The notes under the pieces: generated by a model
What the model saw: only the letters and a program-made list of their open reading frames with translations
Databases searched by the model: none
Told to the model about the DNA's origin: nothing
From: Acridotheres tristis
Taxonomy: Eukaryota > Chordata > Aves > Passeriformes > Sturnidae
Reading direction: 5' to 3'
NCBI GenBank assembly: GCA_037013685.1
Contig: CM072889.1
Span: 13,587,976 to 13,651,975, forward strand
Length of the DNA stretch: 64,000 bases
Position numbers and translations under genes: made by a program
Shown: positions 11,982 through 23,229 of the stretch, piece after piece
How the letters are laid out: each line of letters begins with the position of its first letter
Position numbering within the stretch: the first letter of the stretch is position 1

Positions 11982-12081
11982 GACAATATCATGTGATCGG
12001 GCCAGGGCGGCTCCTCCCGCCCGGCCAGCCAAAAACGGGGAGAGGGATCGGGGGGAAGCGAGCACATCCGCTCCCCGCGCC

Positions 12082-12089
12082 ATTAGCAT
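12082..12089 (-). promoter_or_regulatory. Octamer-type POU motif
   Basis: The minus strand reads ATGCTAAT, fitting the ATGCWAAT octamer bound by OCT factors, embedded in a short AT island (ATTAGCATAATTAATTG) within GC-rich DNA. The cluster is active in embryonic cells in mammals, so POU input is plausible but inferred. Confidence 0.35.
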
Positions 12090-12128
12090 AATTAATTGTG
12101 TCCTGCAGCTGCGGCCGCCGCTGCCCGG

Positions 12129-12133
12129 CCAAT
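12129..12133 (+). promoter_or_regulatory. CCAAT box
   Basis: CCAAT followed by GG (GGCCAATGG), a good NF-Y core, about 40 bp from the octamer on the upstream side for minus-strand transcription. NF-Y sites work in both orientations. Confidence 0.4.
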
Positions 12134-12640
12134 GGCAGCCGCCGCCCCCGGCCGCCCCTTCCTCCCGCGGGGGGATGGCGATGGAGGAGACCCCGGGCAG
12201 GGCCGGGACGGGGCGGGCCGGTCGCGGGGTTCGGCGGGGATGGGCAGCGAGGGATCGAGAGTCAGGGATTTTGGGGAGACTTTGTGGGGCGAGGGCTGCG
12301 CCCATCCCTGGTGGAAAGCGAGCCACCGCAGCCGCCACGGCCAGGCGTGGCCGCAGTCGCCCAGGGCCACCGGCGCAGTGATGGCAGAACATTTGGGCCG
12401 TTTTGGGGTGAAAAGCTCTTAAATGACGTGGCGGGTCGTGTCCCGGCCGAGCTGGGCTCGCACGGTGCTGCTGGTGGCTCTCGCCATCCACCCGCCATGG
12501 CCTTCCAGCACCTGAGCACCCCAGAGGTGCAGCCCGAGGGGTCCGGCTGCACCTGGAGCCCCCCGGGCGCAGCCCCAGGGGACCCCCGCGCCCGGCCCGT
12601 GTTGGGGACCCCAGCGCTGGGTGTTTGTCCTGCCCTGGCG

Positions 12641-15600
12641 GGCGGCCCTCGCAGGAATGCTAAAAATGTGCTAATTGTGCCCAGCCAGCGGCCACGGTTC
12701 CTCAGGGATTAGGAGTAATAATCTTTTTAAAAAGAATAAATAACATAAAATCGATTGATAACGAACAGTTTTGCCCCCCTTCCCCGGGAGGGCTCTGCTC
12801 GGTTCGGCCGAAAAGCCCCAAAAGTGCCTCCTCATCTCACCCCAATCATGGGGATCTGAAGTCAGAACAAAATGTCCCCATGGAAACCGGGCAGTATCTA
12901 TCGGGACTGCGTTCGCACACAACGAGAAAAGAGCTTTTGTGTCGTCGTCCCCATATTTATTACTGTTTAATTTCTTGATCAGAATTCGGCGGCCCCGTTG
13001 GCTCAGGTTGGAGGGCGAGCTGGGCGAGGTGCTGCGCGTGTGAGGCCTCAGACAAAGCGGCCAGGGCAGCACGGGCGGGCTCGGCGCAGGCTGACCCGGC
13101 CGCGGGCTCCTGCTCCTGCTTTTCTTACACAAACTGCAATTTGTTTCTTCGTCATCACTCGAAATCCTCAGCTTTGTTTCTCTCTGCAAACTTTTGCGTT
13201 GTAGTGCCCGGGATTGATAGGGAATTTACTGGTTCGGAGCTGCAGGAAGATCACGCGTAATGGAGGACACAAATTCGAAATTTAAATTTTCTCCGGATTA
13301 GGCAAAATGCCTTTCTGAGGTCCCGACCCACAAATGCTAAAAGAGAGCAAAATGCCCAACACTAAAGTCAGCAATTTAGCATGCGTGTGTGAAGTTGTTA
13401 TCAACACCCCTGCAGAAACAGAATAGTGAGTTGACACAGCGATGGAAAATGCAGAAGTGTCCCAGTAACTCTTATGTGCATAACAGGGAAAACATTCCCA
13501 GAGAAAAGATACTTCATACTAGTACAAGATACTAACTCTGTAAAACAAAACTTTTTTAAACTGGCAGCAAATAAACATGACACAGTACTAGAAAACTTTA
13601 TTCTTTATATAAAAATGTTTTATGTGCTGTGCATTGATTTTTGATTCTTTAATATAAACATTTGTATCATAAGCATATTCAAATCTTATAGAACAATAAA
13701 GTTATGTGTAGGAGCATTTACTCAATTCATGCTGAAAATTTATTATCTCTTTTTGTCAGTTCAGAAATATATTAGTCTTTCAACAAAGAGAGCCTGAAAA
13801 TGGTGAAATAAGTCTACATGAAGTGTTGCACAGATAAGATTAAATGGTATTTTTACACCCTCCTGCTGACCTTTGACTTGTGTTTTTGTGTATCTTGGAA
13901 GGGAGTCCTGGGGTCTGCAAATACACCAGTTGCTAAAAAAAGTAATGGTCAAAGAAAAAATGCAGAACTTTTCTTAATATTTTAAAAGTACTGTGCAGTG
14001 AGAGCAGTTCTCTGCCATGTCAGCTGGGCAGAGTTTTGATGGCCTTTTCAAGCACACGGTGATTTAAAGGTTGCAAGGTGGTGCTTGTAAAACACATTAC
14101 TGTGGGGAGGTTTTGGAGCTCTGTTAGCAAAACTAAAATAGGTACAATCCATATACAGAGATGAGAGAAAAAAAAATTAAATTACTGAAAATCACTTTCA
14201 CAATTTATTCTGAAATTCTATACCTCACCCTTACAACAAATATACTGAAAATTGAGGTTTTTTTCTTGTAATGGAGCCACATGCATGCATATGTGCTGAG
14301 AAGGTATTTCTGTTTCCTTCACTGCATTTTTTTTCTCAGCGCTGCAGATAATTCTGTTCTTTTTCTTTTTGATTACTGATTCATTCATACTCTAACAACT
14401 ATGATCAAGGCTTGCCTTGGACTCTCTGCTCCACTTCTATTTCCTACCAAAATCAGAATTATTGTATGTCCATTTTCATACTGGAGAAGGCACAGTGAAT
14501 TGTGCTGAATTATCCAAATGCATAAAATAAATCAGAAACAACTAAGAGGGATGAATCTTTGTGAAACAACAAGTTTCTTTTAAAACAAACTATCCAAAGA
14601 TCAATTCCTATATGGAAAGATTTCTGTCAGATTAATAAAATCTAACTTATTTCTCAAAACTTTGGGAGTAGTTGCAAGCCTGAAGATCTTCTCCTAAACT
14701 TGCAGAACACCAGCATGAAATTAATGTCCAAACCCCTATTTTAAAGCCAGGTCTGGAGTCTTTTTGGAAGAAAATGTTTGGAGAGATCAGGTCATCTTAA
14801 AAGGAACAAAAAACCCAAAGCAATATTTAAGAGAAGACACTTTAATCATTAGCTACAGAGTTATTCCCCTGATAATAGGGAGGCTGCAAACTCTTTCTGT
14901 GAATTCTCACAGAGTCAGACTCTGGTAAATCTTTGCAGCAGTGGAGTTCCTTAAAGGTCTGTCTTCATTTGTTTTCTGTACACTTTGGGTTTTTTGTGTA
15001 ACTCTGGATTACCTGTCATGTGCTGCTGAACTGTCTTTATTTTAAATCATTCAGCTGAAAAAGATGTAGAATGAAAATTTTCCTCTTGTGAGGACAGAAT
15101 AAAAAGAGATATTTTGAGATTTTCCTCAATGTCAATGAAAAATTTAATTCAGTATTAGTATTCTGAGTCGTTTCTATGTGCTTGCTCTTGTCATGAAAAA
15201 TGACTTATAGTAGAGGTTTTATTTATAAGATTTCACATTTTTGCCATTGTATTAGTAAGGATTTGAAACTGGCATCCACCCACCTTTTAATTTCTATTTT
15301 ATTAATTTTTAAAACTATTTAATTAGGGGAAATGGGGTATGAATAAGCTGTGTTACCTTTCATTTAACTAAGTGAATATGCTTATAAAAACACTAAGCTC
15401 TCTCCCAAATAAGACCAATCTACATATAAAATAAGGAACAAGGGTACAGTAATGACATAGACTTCATGTCTAATTTTTTTACTGTATTGATTGCTGTAAT
15501 AAATAATGTAACATTTGCTGTATCTCTGACATGCTATAAAGAACTGCTGCATACTGATGTCTCAAACCTGTCCTTTTAGGAGCTCTTTGACAATTTATTA

Positions 15601-18479
15601 TAAGCATCTTTATTATAACAAAATTTAAATGTATAGAGTGATCTCTGCCTCATTTATCTTCACAGTTTGGTAGCTAAATATATTAAAGTCTGCATTTAGC
15701 TTTCTAATATTTTCATTTGTTATGTTTCTGTATTACTTTGTAGCAGGCTGAAATTACATTTCTGTAAAGCTCTTTTATGCAATTTCAATAGGGTTTGATT
15801 CTGTGAGTTGCCTCCACCTTCATAACATCATGGGAAGTTAAATGAACTCATCCTTTCACTCAGTTCTTCATCTATTTCTTTCCCATTACAGGTGGGTTAA
15901 ATCCTGAAAACTGGATATAAGTTGTCAAATCAAAAGGCAGCTACTTGCATGACTAAATGAGCCTTTTCATGGTACAGGATAGGGCCATGTGTAATGCTGA
16001 AATTAAAAATGTTTTCTACATGAACTTGCTGAGGAACAGGGTTTCTACTTTTTCATATCAAAATCAATTCTTGGAAGGCAGGGTTTTGAATGCTGGCCAT
16101 CTATTTTCTGTTTCAGATTCTCTGGATAGTAGTCTGTCTTCTTAAACACGTTTTCAGATGCCCCATGCATCCACCTGATGTTTTGATAGATCATGGATTA
16201 TACCTGCCCACACTATTGCATTAAGGTCCCTGTGGTTTGAGATTTGCCTTTCTCATCAGAAGGTTTTTGTTGTGTAACAACTTTTCTGTTTCATTTCACT
16301 CCAGATGGGTGAATTCCTGTCACACATAGGTTTCCAATTTTGCCAAATATTACTGGTATTTTTATGAGTTTTCTAATTTGTGTATATAACAACAGCATTT
16401 TAATTCATGCATATGTCCCTGTATATTAATTCTGAAGTGCAGTTTCTATTTTGTAACAGTGCACAACTTCCCCTTTGTAAAATTGCTTGATAGGTTTTAT
16501 TTCTCCACAGCTGGCAATCAGAATATGTTGTGAACTCTCTAGATTTTGTGTAAATCTTAATATTTGGATGAGCCACATAATCCAAATATGTGCTCAAGCC
16601 CTTAAAACTGTGTAAAGAGTTTAAATGAGGAGTATGTAAGTTTGCAAACCATGAAAGCTGTGTCTTGAGGAGCAGTGTTCTTTCCATCAAAACAAGTTAC
16701 AAAGGCAGGCTGCACCATGAATGTGATCCTACACATTTTATACACACAGTGGGTAACTTGGACACGAGTGCTCCTGCTGATGCTTCAGCCCATCCGTAGG
16801 TTCAGTACAGGGAGAATTTGCCCCAGCCCTGCACACACCTCTGTACACTCTCTGAATTCCTCCTTCAGGGCAGGGGAACTTAACAGGACTGGTTTAACCT
16901 ATTTTTTTCTGTGCCTAAACTTAAAAATATGCTCAAGTCATTTCTAGACGAGACATCTCCTTCCAAAATACACTTCCCTTACATCACGTGGCGTTTAGAA
17001 ATTAGTCAATAAATCGCTGTTTGACTCCAGGTTATACATAAATTGTTATTTTGTTGGGCTCATTAACTGTTACTGCAGAGTGATGTACAGCATTGCCTGC
17101 ATTTTTCTCTGAAATCCAAATATATTACTAATATTTGATGTAAGGACCTGATGAGAAGACCCACGGACCAAACCTTGTCTTCATGTTTCCAGTGTGTCCT
17201 GTGGTTTGCATGTTGATCCCAGGGAAGACATGTACCTCTCCCCTGTTAATCAGATTGTGTGCACTTAGAGGAGTCAAGCAGGTGTTAGATTTTGAGAACT
17301 TTTTCTGTCAGGCAGCCTCTAAGGAGAGGCAGAGGTTTGCATATTGTACATGTAAGAAATATGGGAGTTTACACACACACCCCCCCACCTGGTCTTCATG
17401 CACAGCAAAAAAACAGCTGGCACTTGGTTCCACTCTTGAATTCTGACAGTTGCATGCAATAGGAAATGCAAGGATTCCTCTCTTTTTTTCAGCAGAAACA
17501 TGAGCAAGTTACAGACAGAAGCTCTGGGGTTGCCTGTTAAATGTACAAAACTTGTGCAGGTGCAGGGCAGGCTCTGTAAACCACCTGCAAGTGGCAGGAT
17601 GTTCGTCCTTCACCCAGCACCCAGAGCACCCCTCAGACCCTTTTCTCTGTGCAACATCAGATTGTACTTCAGGAGCCCTGATCAGAGCAGATGTCCTGGA
17701 CAGAAATCTCTGTATGTGTTCATTAAATTCAAAATCCTGCCAGTCAGCATGAGCTCCTTGGAGCAGGACAGTGTGAAGTAGTTTTTACATCCATTTGGGG
17801 GAGGTATTTCATTATGCAGCTTGTCAAAGTTCCCCTTCAGTGATTTCCCATCCCAGCACTTGTGCAGGAGCTGGGTGCTGGAAGATGCATTGCAGAGGTT
17901 GTTGCCTCTCACAGGAGCATTTTGTAAATTCAGGGAGCAGCTGAGTTCACAGGTTAGTTAAAACATATTGAGATTCAGGCTGACTAAGCACTAGGATGTC
18001 TACCCCAGCCTGCAGAGCAGCTCAGGATTAGAAGGGCATAAAACCATTTTAAACCTGCTGTATATTCCCTGTTCTATGGCTACAGGCATAACACAGGATC
18101 TCACCTCTCATCCCAAGGCAACACTTTTTTCCAATGCATGTGTCGTGCGTGCTCCAGATACCTGCTAAGAAGATAAAATACATTAACAGTAGTTTAACAC
18201 ATTTTGGGATGTGCATACGAAAAGGATGATCCTGTTATGCCGAGCTCAAAATGTTCCGTTGGAAAAGAACAGCATGACAGGAGGTAAACAAGCCTTACCA
18301 CGAAGAGGAATATGAAATCGACCTCAGCATAGTGGGAAAATGGACTTACTTGGAGTAATAAAGTCCACAGATCCAGCCCAGACGGGAAATAAGGCTGAGG
18401 ATGGATACAGGCTGGAGTTCACATAAAAACATGCTAAGATGGGGTTAAAAAAAAAAAAAAATCCTTTGAGGAGGGAAGC
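12641..18479. other. Intergenic, AT-rich, no gene recognised
   Basis: The sequence turns AT-rich after about 13.2 kb. No open frame resembles a known protein and no long frame persists. In human a single-exon gene, CCDC160, lies between this cluster and PHF6; I see no comparable frame of about 300 codons here. Nothing else is supported. Confidence 0.6.
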
Positions 18480-18798
18480 TCCTTTCTGCCTCAGATTGAG
18501 GTAACTAGATATCTGTCAGAGGGAAGGGGATGTTACTCCCCGTCCAGAACCTGTCCCAGCTGCAGAACCCTCCGGGAAGCGGCTTCTCCCGGCACCAGCC
18601 GGTGTGGCTCTGCCCCCAGGCTGCAAACAGGCTGAAGTACAGCACTAGGAAAGAAAAGTATTCCAAAGACGGAATCATACCCACTCGCTTTAGTACCAGG
18701 CAGGGACAGGGACATCTGGGGTGAAGCCAGAGGCGCCGGGGAAGCGGCTGGAGGTGGGCACTGCAGCGGGGACGCGCAGCTCTGCGGTGGCAGCCCGG

Positions 18799-18856
18799 GA
18801 TGCGATGGAGTCCAGGATGTGATGGAGTCCAGCATCCGATGGGAGCCCAGGATCCG
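18799..18856. repeat. Degenerate 17-18 bp minisatellite
   Basis: Three and a bit units of the form GGATGNGATGGAGTCCA follow one another (GGATGCGATGGAGTCCA, GGATGTGATGGAGTCCA, then GCATCCGATGGGAGCCCA and a partial GGATCC). Confidence 0.75.
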
Positions 18857-18935
18857 GCAGCGCAGGAAAAGCCGCTCTGCAGAGCTGGTGAGCTTGGCTC
18901 GCAGCCCCGGCGATCCGCGGGCGGACACACAGCCT

Positions 18936-18973
18936 TCCGTCCGTCCGTCCGTCCGTCCGTCCGTCCGTCCGTG
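18936..18973. repeat. (CCGT)n microsatellite
   Basis: About nine uninterrupted CCGT units inside the 18.5-19.0 kb GC islet. Each unit carries a CpG, so the tract is a dense methylation target as well as a likely length polymorphism. Confidence 0.95.
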
Positions 18974-20665
18974 CTGCCGCCTTCCAGCCGCGACACGGCT
19001 CCTGCCTCCTCTGATGTGCAAAAACTCGTCCGTCCTGGCATAGCCTTTAACTAGAAATCAGGGTTGTGAGTTCGGCAAAGACATCCCTCTCCCTGTTTGC
19101 ATAAATTTACTCCTGCTCTGTAGCCTATTAGGAAGTAACGCTTCTGTGCTGTAATTTCATTAACCTACAAAGAACACAAAACTGGTGTGGACAAAAGATA
19201 TTTTTCCATGTAAATCACGCATCTCGAGACACCAGGTCCTGTCAGTGTTTAAGAACTGTTTACTGTGCAGCTCCTTACATTAAATTATTTTCTGGATAAA
19301 CATGAGCCATATGCAACTAGCTATGGTAGATTTGCAGTTTACATCACAGAGTTGTCAGCTTTGCAAAAATCAGTGAAAACACACAGATTATTGTGATTCA
19401 GCCCTTGAAACTCATTATATTCCACCTTTAATAATGCTCCCCAGAAGTTTTTTTTCCAGGAATAGAAAGTTAAAATTAAAGCCAAAGTGTAGAAATTCTT
19501 GGAGACAATAATTCTTAAGGATTTGTATTAAACTGAGTTAATAAATAAATCATTTAGTTCTCACATCCTCCCATTACATATGCCCTTTTATTAACTCTTT
19601 AGATGGTTTTCTTTATATTTTTATGGAAATTATAGGTTAATTCTGCAAACACCTTAACATGCAAGTAATTTTATTTATGTGAGCAGATTTGCTCATGTAT
19701 CTAAATATTTGCAGAATGAGCCTTTCAAAAGTATAAATCAACTAAAGATATTGATATGTATAACTTCTCTTGTTCAATAAATTCTTGCTAGTGCTGACTA
19801 GCAAAACCATGGCATTCAATAGCAAAAATGCCTTTGAACAGCAAAAAATGATGAAAGATTTGTTGGCTTCTGCCTCCTTCAGGATTAGTAGTAGAATAAG
19901 GTGAGTTTAGTGCTACAGGCAGGACTCAACCTAAAGCCAGATGCTCTGCAAACAACTTTATCACCATAGCCACACTCATTTGTCACAAAATAGTGACATT
20001 CTGAGATTTGAATCCATCACAAATATTTTATTCTTCCATGAAATCATTAAGAGAAACTGAAAAGAATCAAGTAAAAAAAAAAAGTAGTTGAAAGGTTAAG
20101 AGTCTTAATACCAAATTATAAAGCAAAATGCAAAATATGTAGAAAATTCATTTACTATTAATTTTTTTAATTCTCCAAATGGATTTATTGAAAAACTTGG
20201 GGATAAAAATCCAAAAATGCACAAAATTTAAGGGCAGAAAGCAAGAAAGCAACTAAAACTAACATGCTGGGGTTTCTTTCAGATCAGTGTTTGTGTTCAC
20301 ATGGAAACTGAAATCCTTAAAAGATAACGGCAGCAATCCTTGTTAACCCTGAAATCACATCTATGAGCCAGGAGACAGTTGTAGGACTTTTATGAGCTCT
20401 GCAAGGAGTGAAACTCTAACTGAAATATATGTTATGCACAACAAATTCCCTGCAATTTCAGCTCAGAAATGCTTTTGAGGTACCTTGTGACAAGGCTCTG
20501 GGTCATGACCCGGGTCTTGAGAAGCCCGAGTTAGGAGATGTTAGTTTTCCTTGGGGCTTTGTTTACCATGGACTTAGACATTTTGTATTATTAAGAATCT
20601 GTGGCTTATGAGGACATTCTATTTATCTTACCAGTCTTTTTTGATGGAAATGACTGAATTTTCTT

Positions 20666-20840
20666 GGAAACAGGGATTTTATTGTGGATTCCTGGTGCCC
20701 CTTGGAGAGGCTTATTTTTCTGGACAATAGTTTTCCTTAGTGTCACTACCCTTTTGATTTCCCAATGGTCACAGGCTCTCAAGGTCGTGCAAAGTGCATC
20801 CTTTTGTTATAATGGACCCAGAATTTTATATTAAAAGGCA
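20666..20840 (+). repeat. Dispersed repeat of unknown family, copy A
   Basis: About 175 bp that recurs in the same orientation at 23056-23229. Shared landmarks in order are GGAAAC-GGGATTTTATTGTG, TTCCTGGTGCCCCTTG, GGACAATAGTTTTCCTT, CCCTTTTGATTTCCCA and AAGTGCATCCTTTTGTT. By eye the first 140 bp are close to 90% identical and the last 35 bp diverge. The flanks are unrelated. It may be part of an old transposon or LTR; I do not recognise the family. Confidence 0.85.
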
Positions 20841-23055
20841 GAAAAAAATTTATATCAGTTTAGTGATTTAAAGTATATTTTCTGCCATGTATTTCTGTGT
20901 TAGATTTTGGCTGTTCTTCTTAAAAAAGCCTTGTGCAATTTGTTAAGAACATAAAAGGTTTGAAGGCATAATACAAGAGTACACTCAGTGTATATATATA
21001 TATTTTTAATTCACATGTAAAACCAAAGTGCAGATCCTACAGCAGGATTTTCCACATGAACCTCTGTATAATTTAAGCATTCAGTGCATCAGAGATTTTG
21101 TACTTTACACAGAGTGTAATGTAAAGTATTAAGAAAGTATGCCTTTCTGTTTTGTTTATTTTGATTTAGCTTGCCTTTTCCTTTCTACATTACTCATTTA
21201 GGCAGATCCTCTTCTCTTAAATTCCTTCTGATGAGTGATGCATTAAAATATGCTGATGACTGCCATGCCTTGTGGCATCACTGTAGTTTGTGACAGTGCT
21301 TTGCCTTGCCCAGGAGGGAAATAGTTCCTCTTTTTACTAACCAGAAAGCACAAAACTTTATGAAGACTGAAGATTCAGTGAGAATAATATGAATTCTAAC
21401 AAGATTCCTCCCCCCTGAGATTTGCCTGTTTGCAATCTCCTTCCGACCTCTGTAACAGCAAGTTTTGATTAAACGTGAAAAAAACACATCAACTTTTTAG
21501 GAGCGCTTCAGTTCTTTACTTTCTGTTACAAGAGGGCACAGAACTGCAGGTAAATGTGGTTTTTTTTGTTGTGTAGGAGCTGTGGTGACTCACTTCACAC
21601 GGGGCTGCAGCAGCGCTGGGGCTGAGCGCGGTTTGTGTGCCCCGGGGCTCCAGAGGTCACTGCTGGCTTTGGGCTCCCGAGGCTCCCTCGGGGCTTTGTC
21701 CCGGTTTGTGCACAGCCAGCTCCAGCAGGATCGCAGCCTCTGCTCCCCCCGAAACACCCCCAGCCCAGAATGACTGCTAAAAAAATGATCACGTGCGTTA
21801 ACTGCTTAAAAATTACTGCCTTCAGCACAGTTTGTCTTTTCCGAAAGTGATTATTTTACACATTTATTAAAAGATGGACAACAGCTGTGACATAAATTGT
21901 GTCTGCTTTTAGCATCATTCCCTGTTAATAAATTCTCACAATCGGTTTAATTGTAAAAGTATACAATTTTAAAACAATCTTTCTTTTAAAAAAAACCTTC
22001 TGCACTTTCCTCATATAAAAGCAAACTGTTAAAGCTACAGCTTTTTGAGCTGTGGCTTTGTTTGTTTGAGTTTTTTCTCTAAATTTGCTGTTGCTTACTT
22101 TTTTGGAAAGTCTCGAAGGAGAAATGAGAAAAATCTGTTGATTTCATTTTTGCTTACAAGGAGTATCTGACCATTTTCATTGCCTAAACTTGCACCACTC
22201 ACACAGCTTTCACTTTGCTCTGCAAACACTCGAGTAACATTTAAACACAAACAAATTGTGGCAACTGCAAATTTTACACATTTTTATTGAACAATTCTGT
22301 GAGAAGAAAATTTAATTATAATGTTGTGCATAAATTACCAGGCAGTTCCCTGACAAAGCTTACTAAAGTCAATGGAATTTTTTCTCTTCACTGATTTCAA
22401 GTTGAATTAGAAAAAGTCTTTGAATAAGACTTAAACAACAATAACTTTAAAAAAAAATCTAACAAAATATGACACAATAAATTATTTTCAGAGAGTGTAA
22501 CATGAGGCTCACACACAATTTATTTTTCTATATTTTTTTTGTTTGCTAGTTTTCTATATTTTTCAGTCTTCTGAGGGAAAAAAGGCTACTAGGTTAAATT
22601 GCAGCTTTGCTTAATTAAGAATTTAAGACCAGTCCTTTTTTTTTTTTTCTTTTGCCTTTTTACTTGAAATGTTTTCAGGTCAAAGTAGAGCTCATTCTCC
22701 AATTAAGCTCTTATATGCTGCTACATTCTAGTAATGAAAGAAGGCAACAAATTCACTAAATCCTCCAGTTCTGACAAATCAGGTTATTTTCCCATCTGCT
22801 CCTACTTGCTGGAATCACTTTTTAAATCTACCTCTCCAATTCCCACAGAGAGGACAGGAGGATTTCCATTACCTCAGACTTACATATTTTATTTGTAATG
22901 AAATGATGAATTCTTAAAAGATTTTTTTTCACGTAGTTTTTGGATTTTTCTTTTTAAGAATATAGATTTTTCTTCGAAACCTGAATTCCTTTTTGGTTTA
23001 GATCTATTCTTGAGCTCTGGATGATGCAAGCCATAGGCATAAACAGCTACACAAA

Positions 23056-23229
23056 GGAAACTGGGATTTTATTGTGCATTCCTGGTGCCCCTTGAAGAGC
23101 TTATTTTTGTGGACAATAGTTTTCCTTCGTGTCACCACCCTTTTGATTTCCCAGTGGTCACAGGGTTCCAGGGTCGTGAAAAGTGCATCCTTTTGTTCCT
23201 CCTAGCCTAAAATTCTGTATAAAAAGGCA
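23056..23229 (+). repeat. Dispersed repeat of unknown family, copy B
   Basis: Partner of 20666-20840 in direct orientation, starts 2.39 kb apart. It ends in GTATAAAAAGGCA, a TATA-like word also present in weaker form in copy A (TATTAAAAGGCA). The sequence between the copies shows no retroviral genes that I can recognise. Confidence 0.85.

Larger units (their letters stand above)
8495..12000 (-). other. Inferred primary transcript carrying the miR-106~363 cluster
   Basis: Six microRNA hairpins lie on one strand within 0.9 kb, just downstream (minus strand) of a CpG island at 10.3-12.6 kb. In mammals this cluster is made as one long Pol II transcript (the Kis2 non-coding RNA is linked to it in mouse). 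I infer a minus-strand transcript starting in the island and reading through all hairpins, possibly ending at the AATAAA signals near 8.5 kb. The start site, any introns and the true 3' end cannot be seen, so the coordinates are approximate outer limits. Confidence 0.55.
10260..12640 (-). promoter_or_regulatory. CpG island, likely promoter of the miR-106~363 transcript
   Basis: About 2.3 kb of very GC-rich, CpG-dense DNA with many GC boxes, in sharp contrast with the AT-rich DNA beyond 12.7 kb. It ends about 0.6 kb before the first hairpin, where a minus-strand promoter is expected. It contains two CACGTG E-boxes, a perfect NRF1 motif, a GGCGCGAA E2F core, an ATGCTAAT octamer on the minus strand and a CCAAT box. 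A short AT-rich notch lies at about 11765-11825. CpG-island promoters often fire both ways, so a divergent plus-strand RNA is possible. The start site cannot be fixed from sequence. Long open frames in the island are composition artefacts. Confidence 0.8.
18480..19060. other. GC-rich islet in the gene desert
   Basis: About 580 bp of GC-rich, moderately CpG-containing DNA with AT-rich flanks. It contains a short minisatellite and a CCGT tetranucleotide run (listed separately). Frames on both strands are short and unlike known proteins. It could be an enhancer, a minor promoter, or only a repeat-driven GC patch. Confidence 0.45.
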
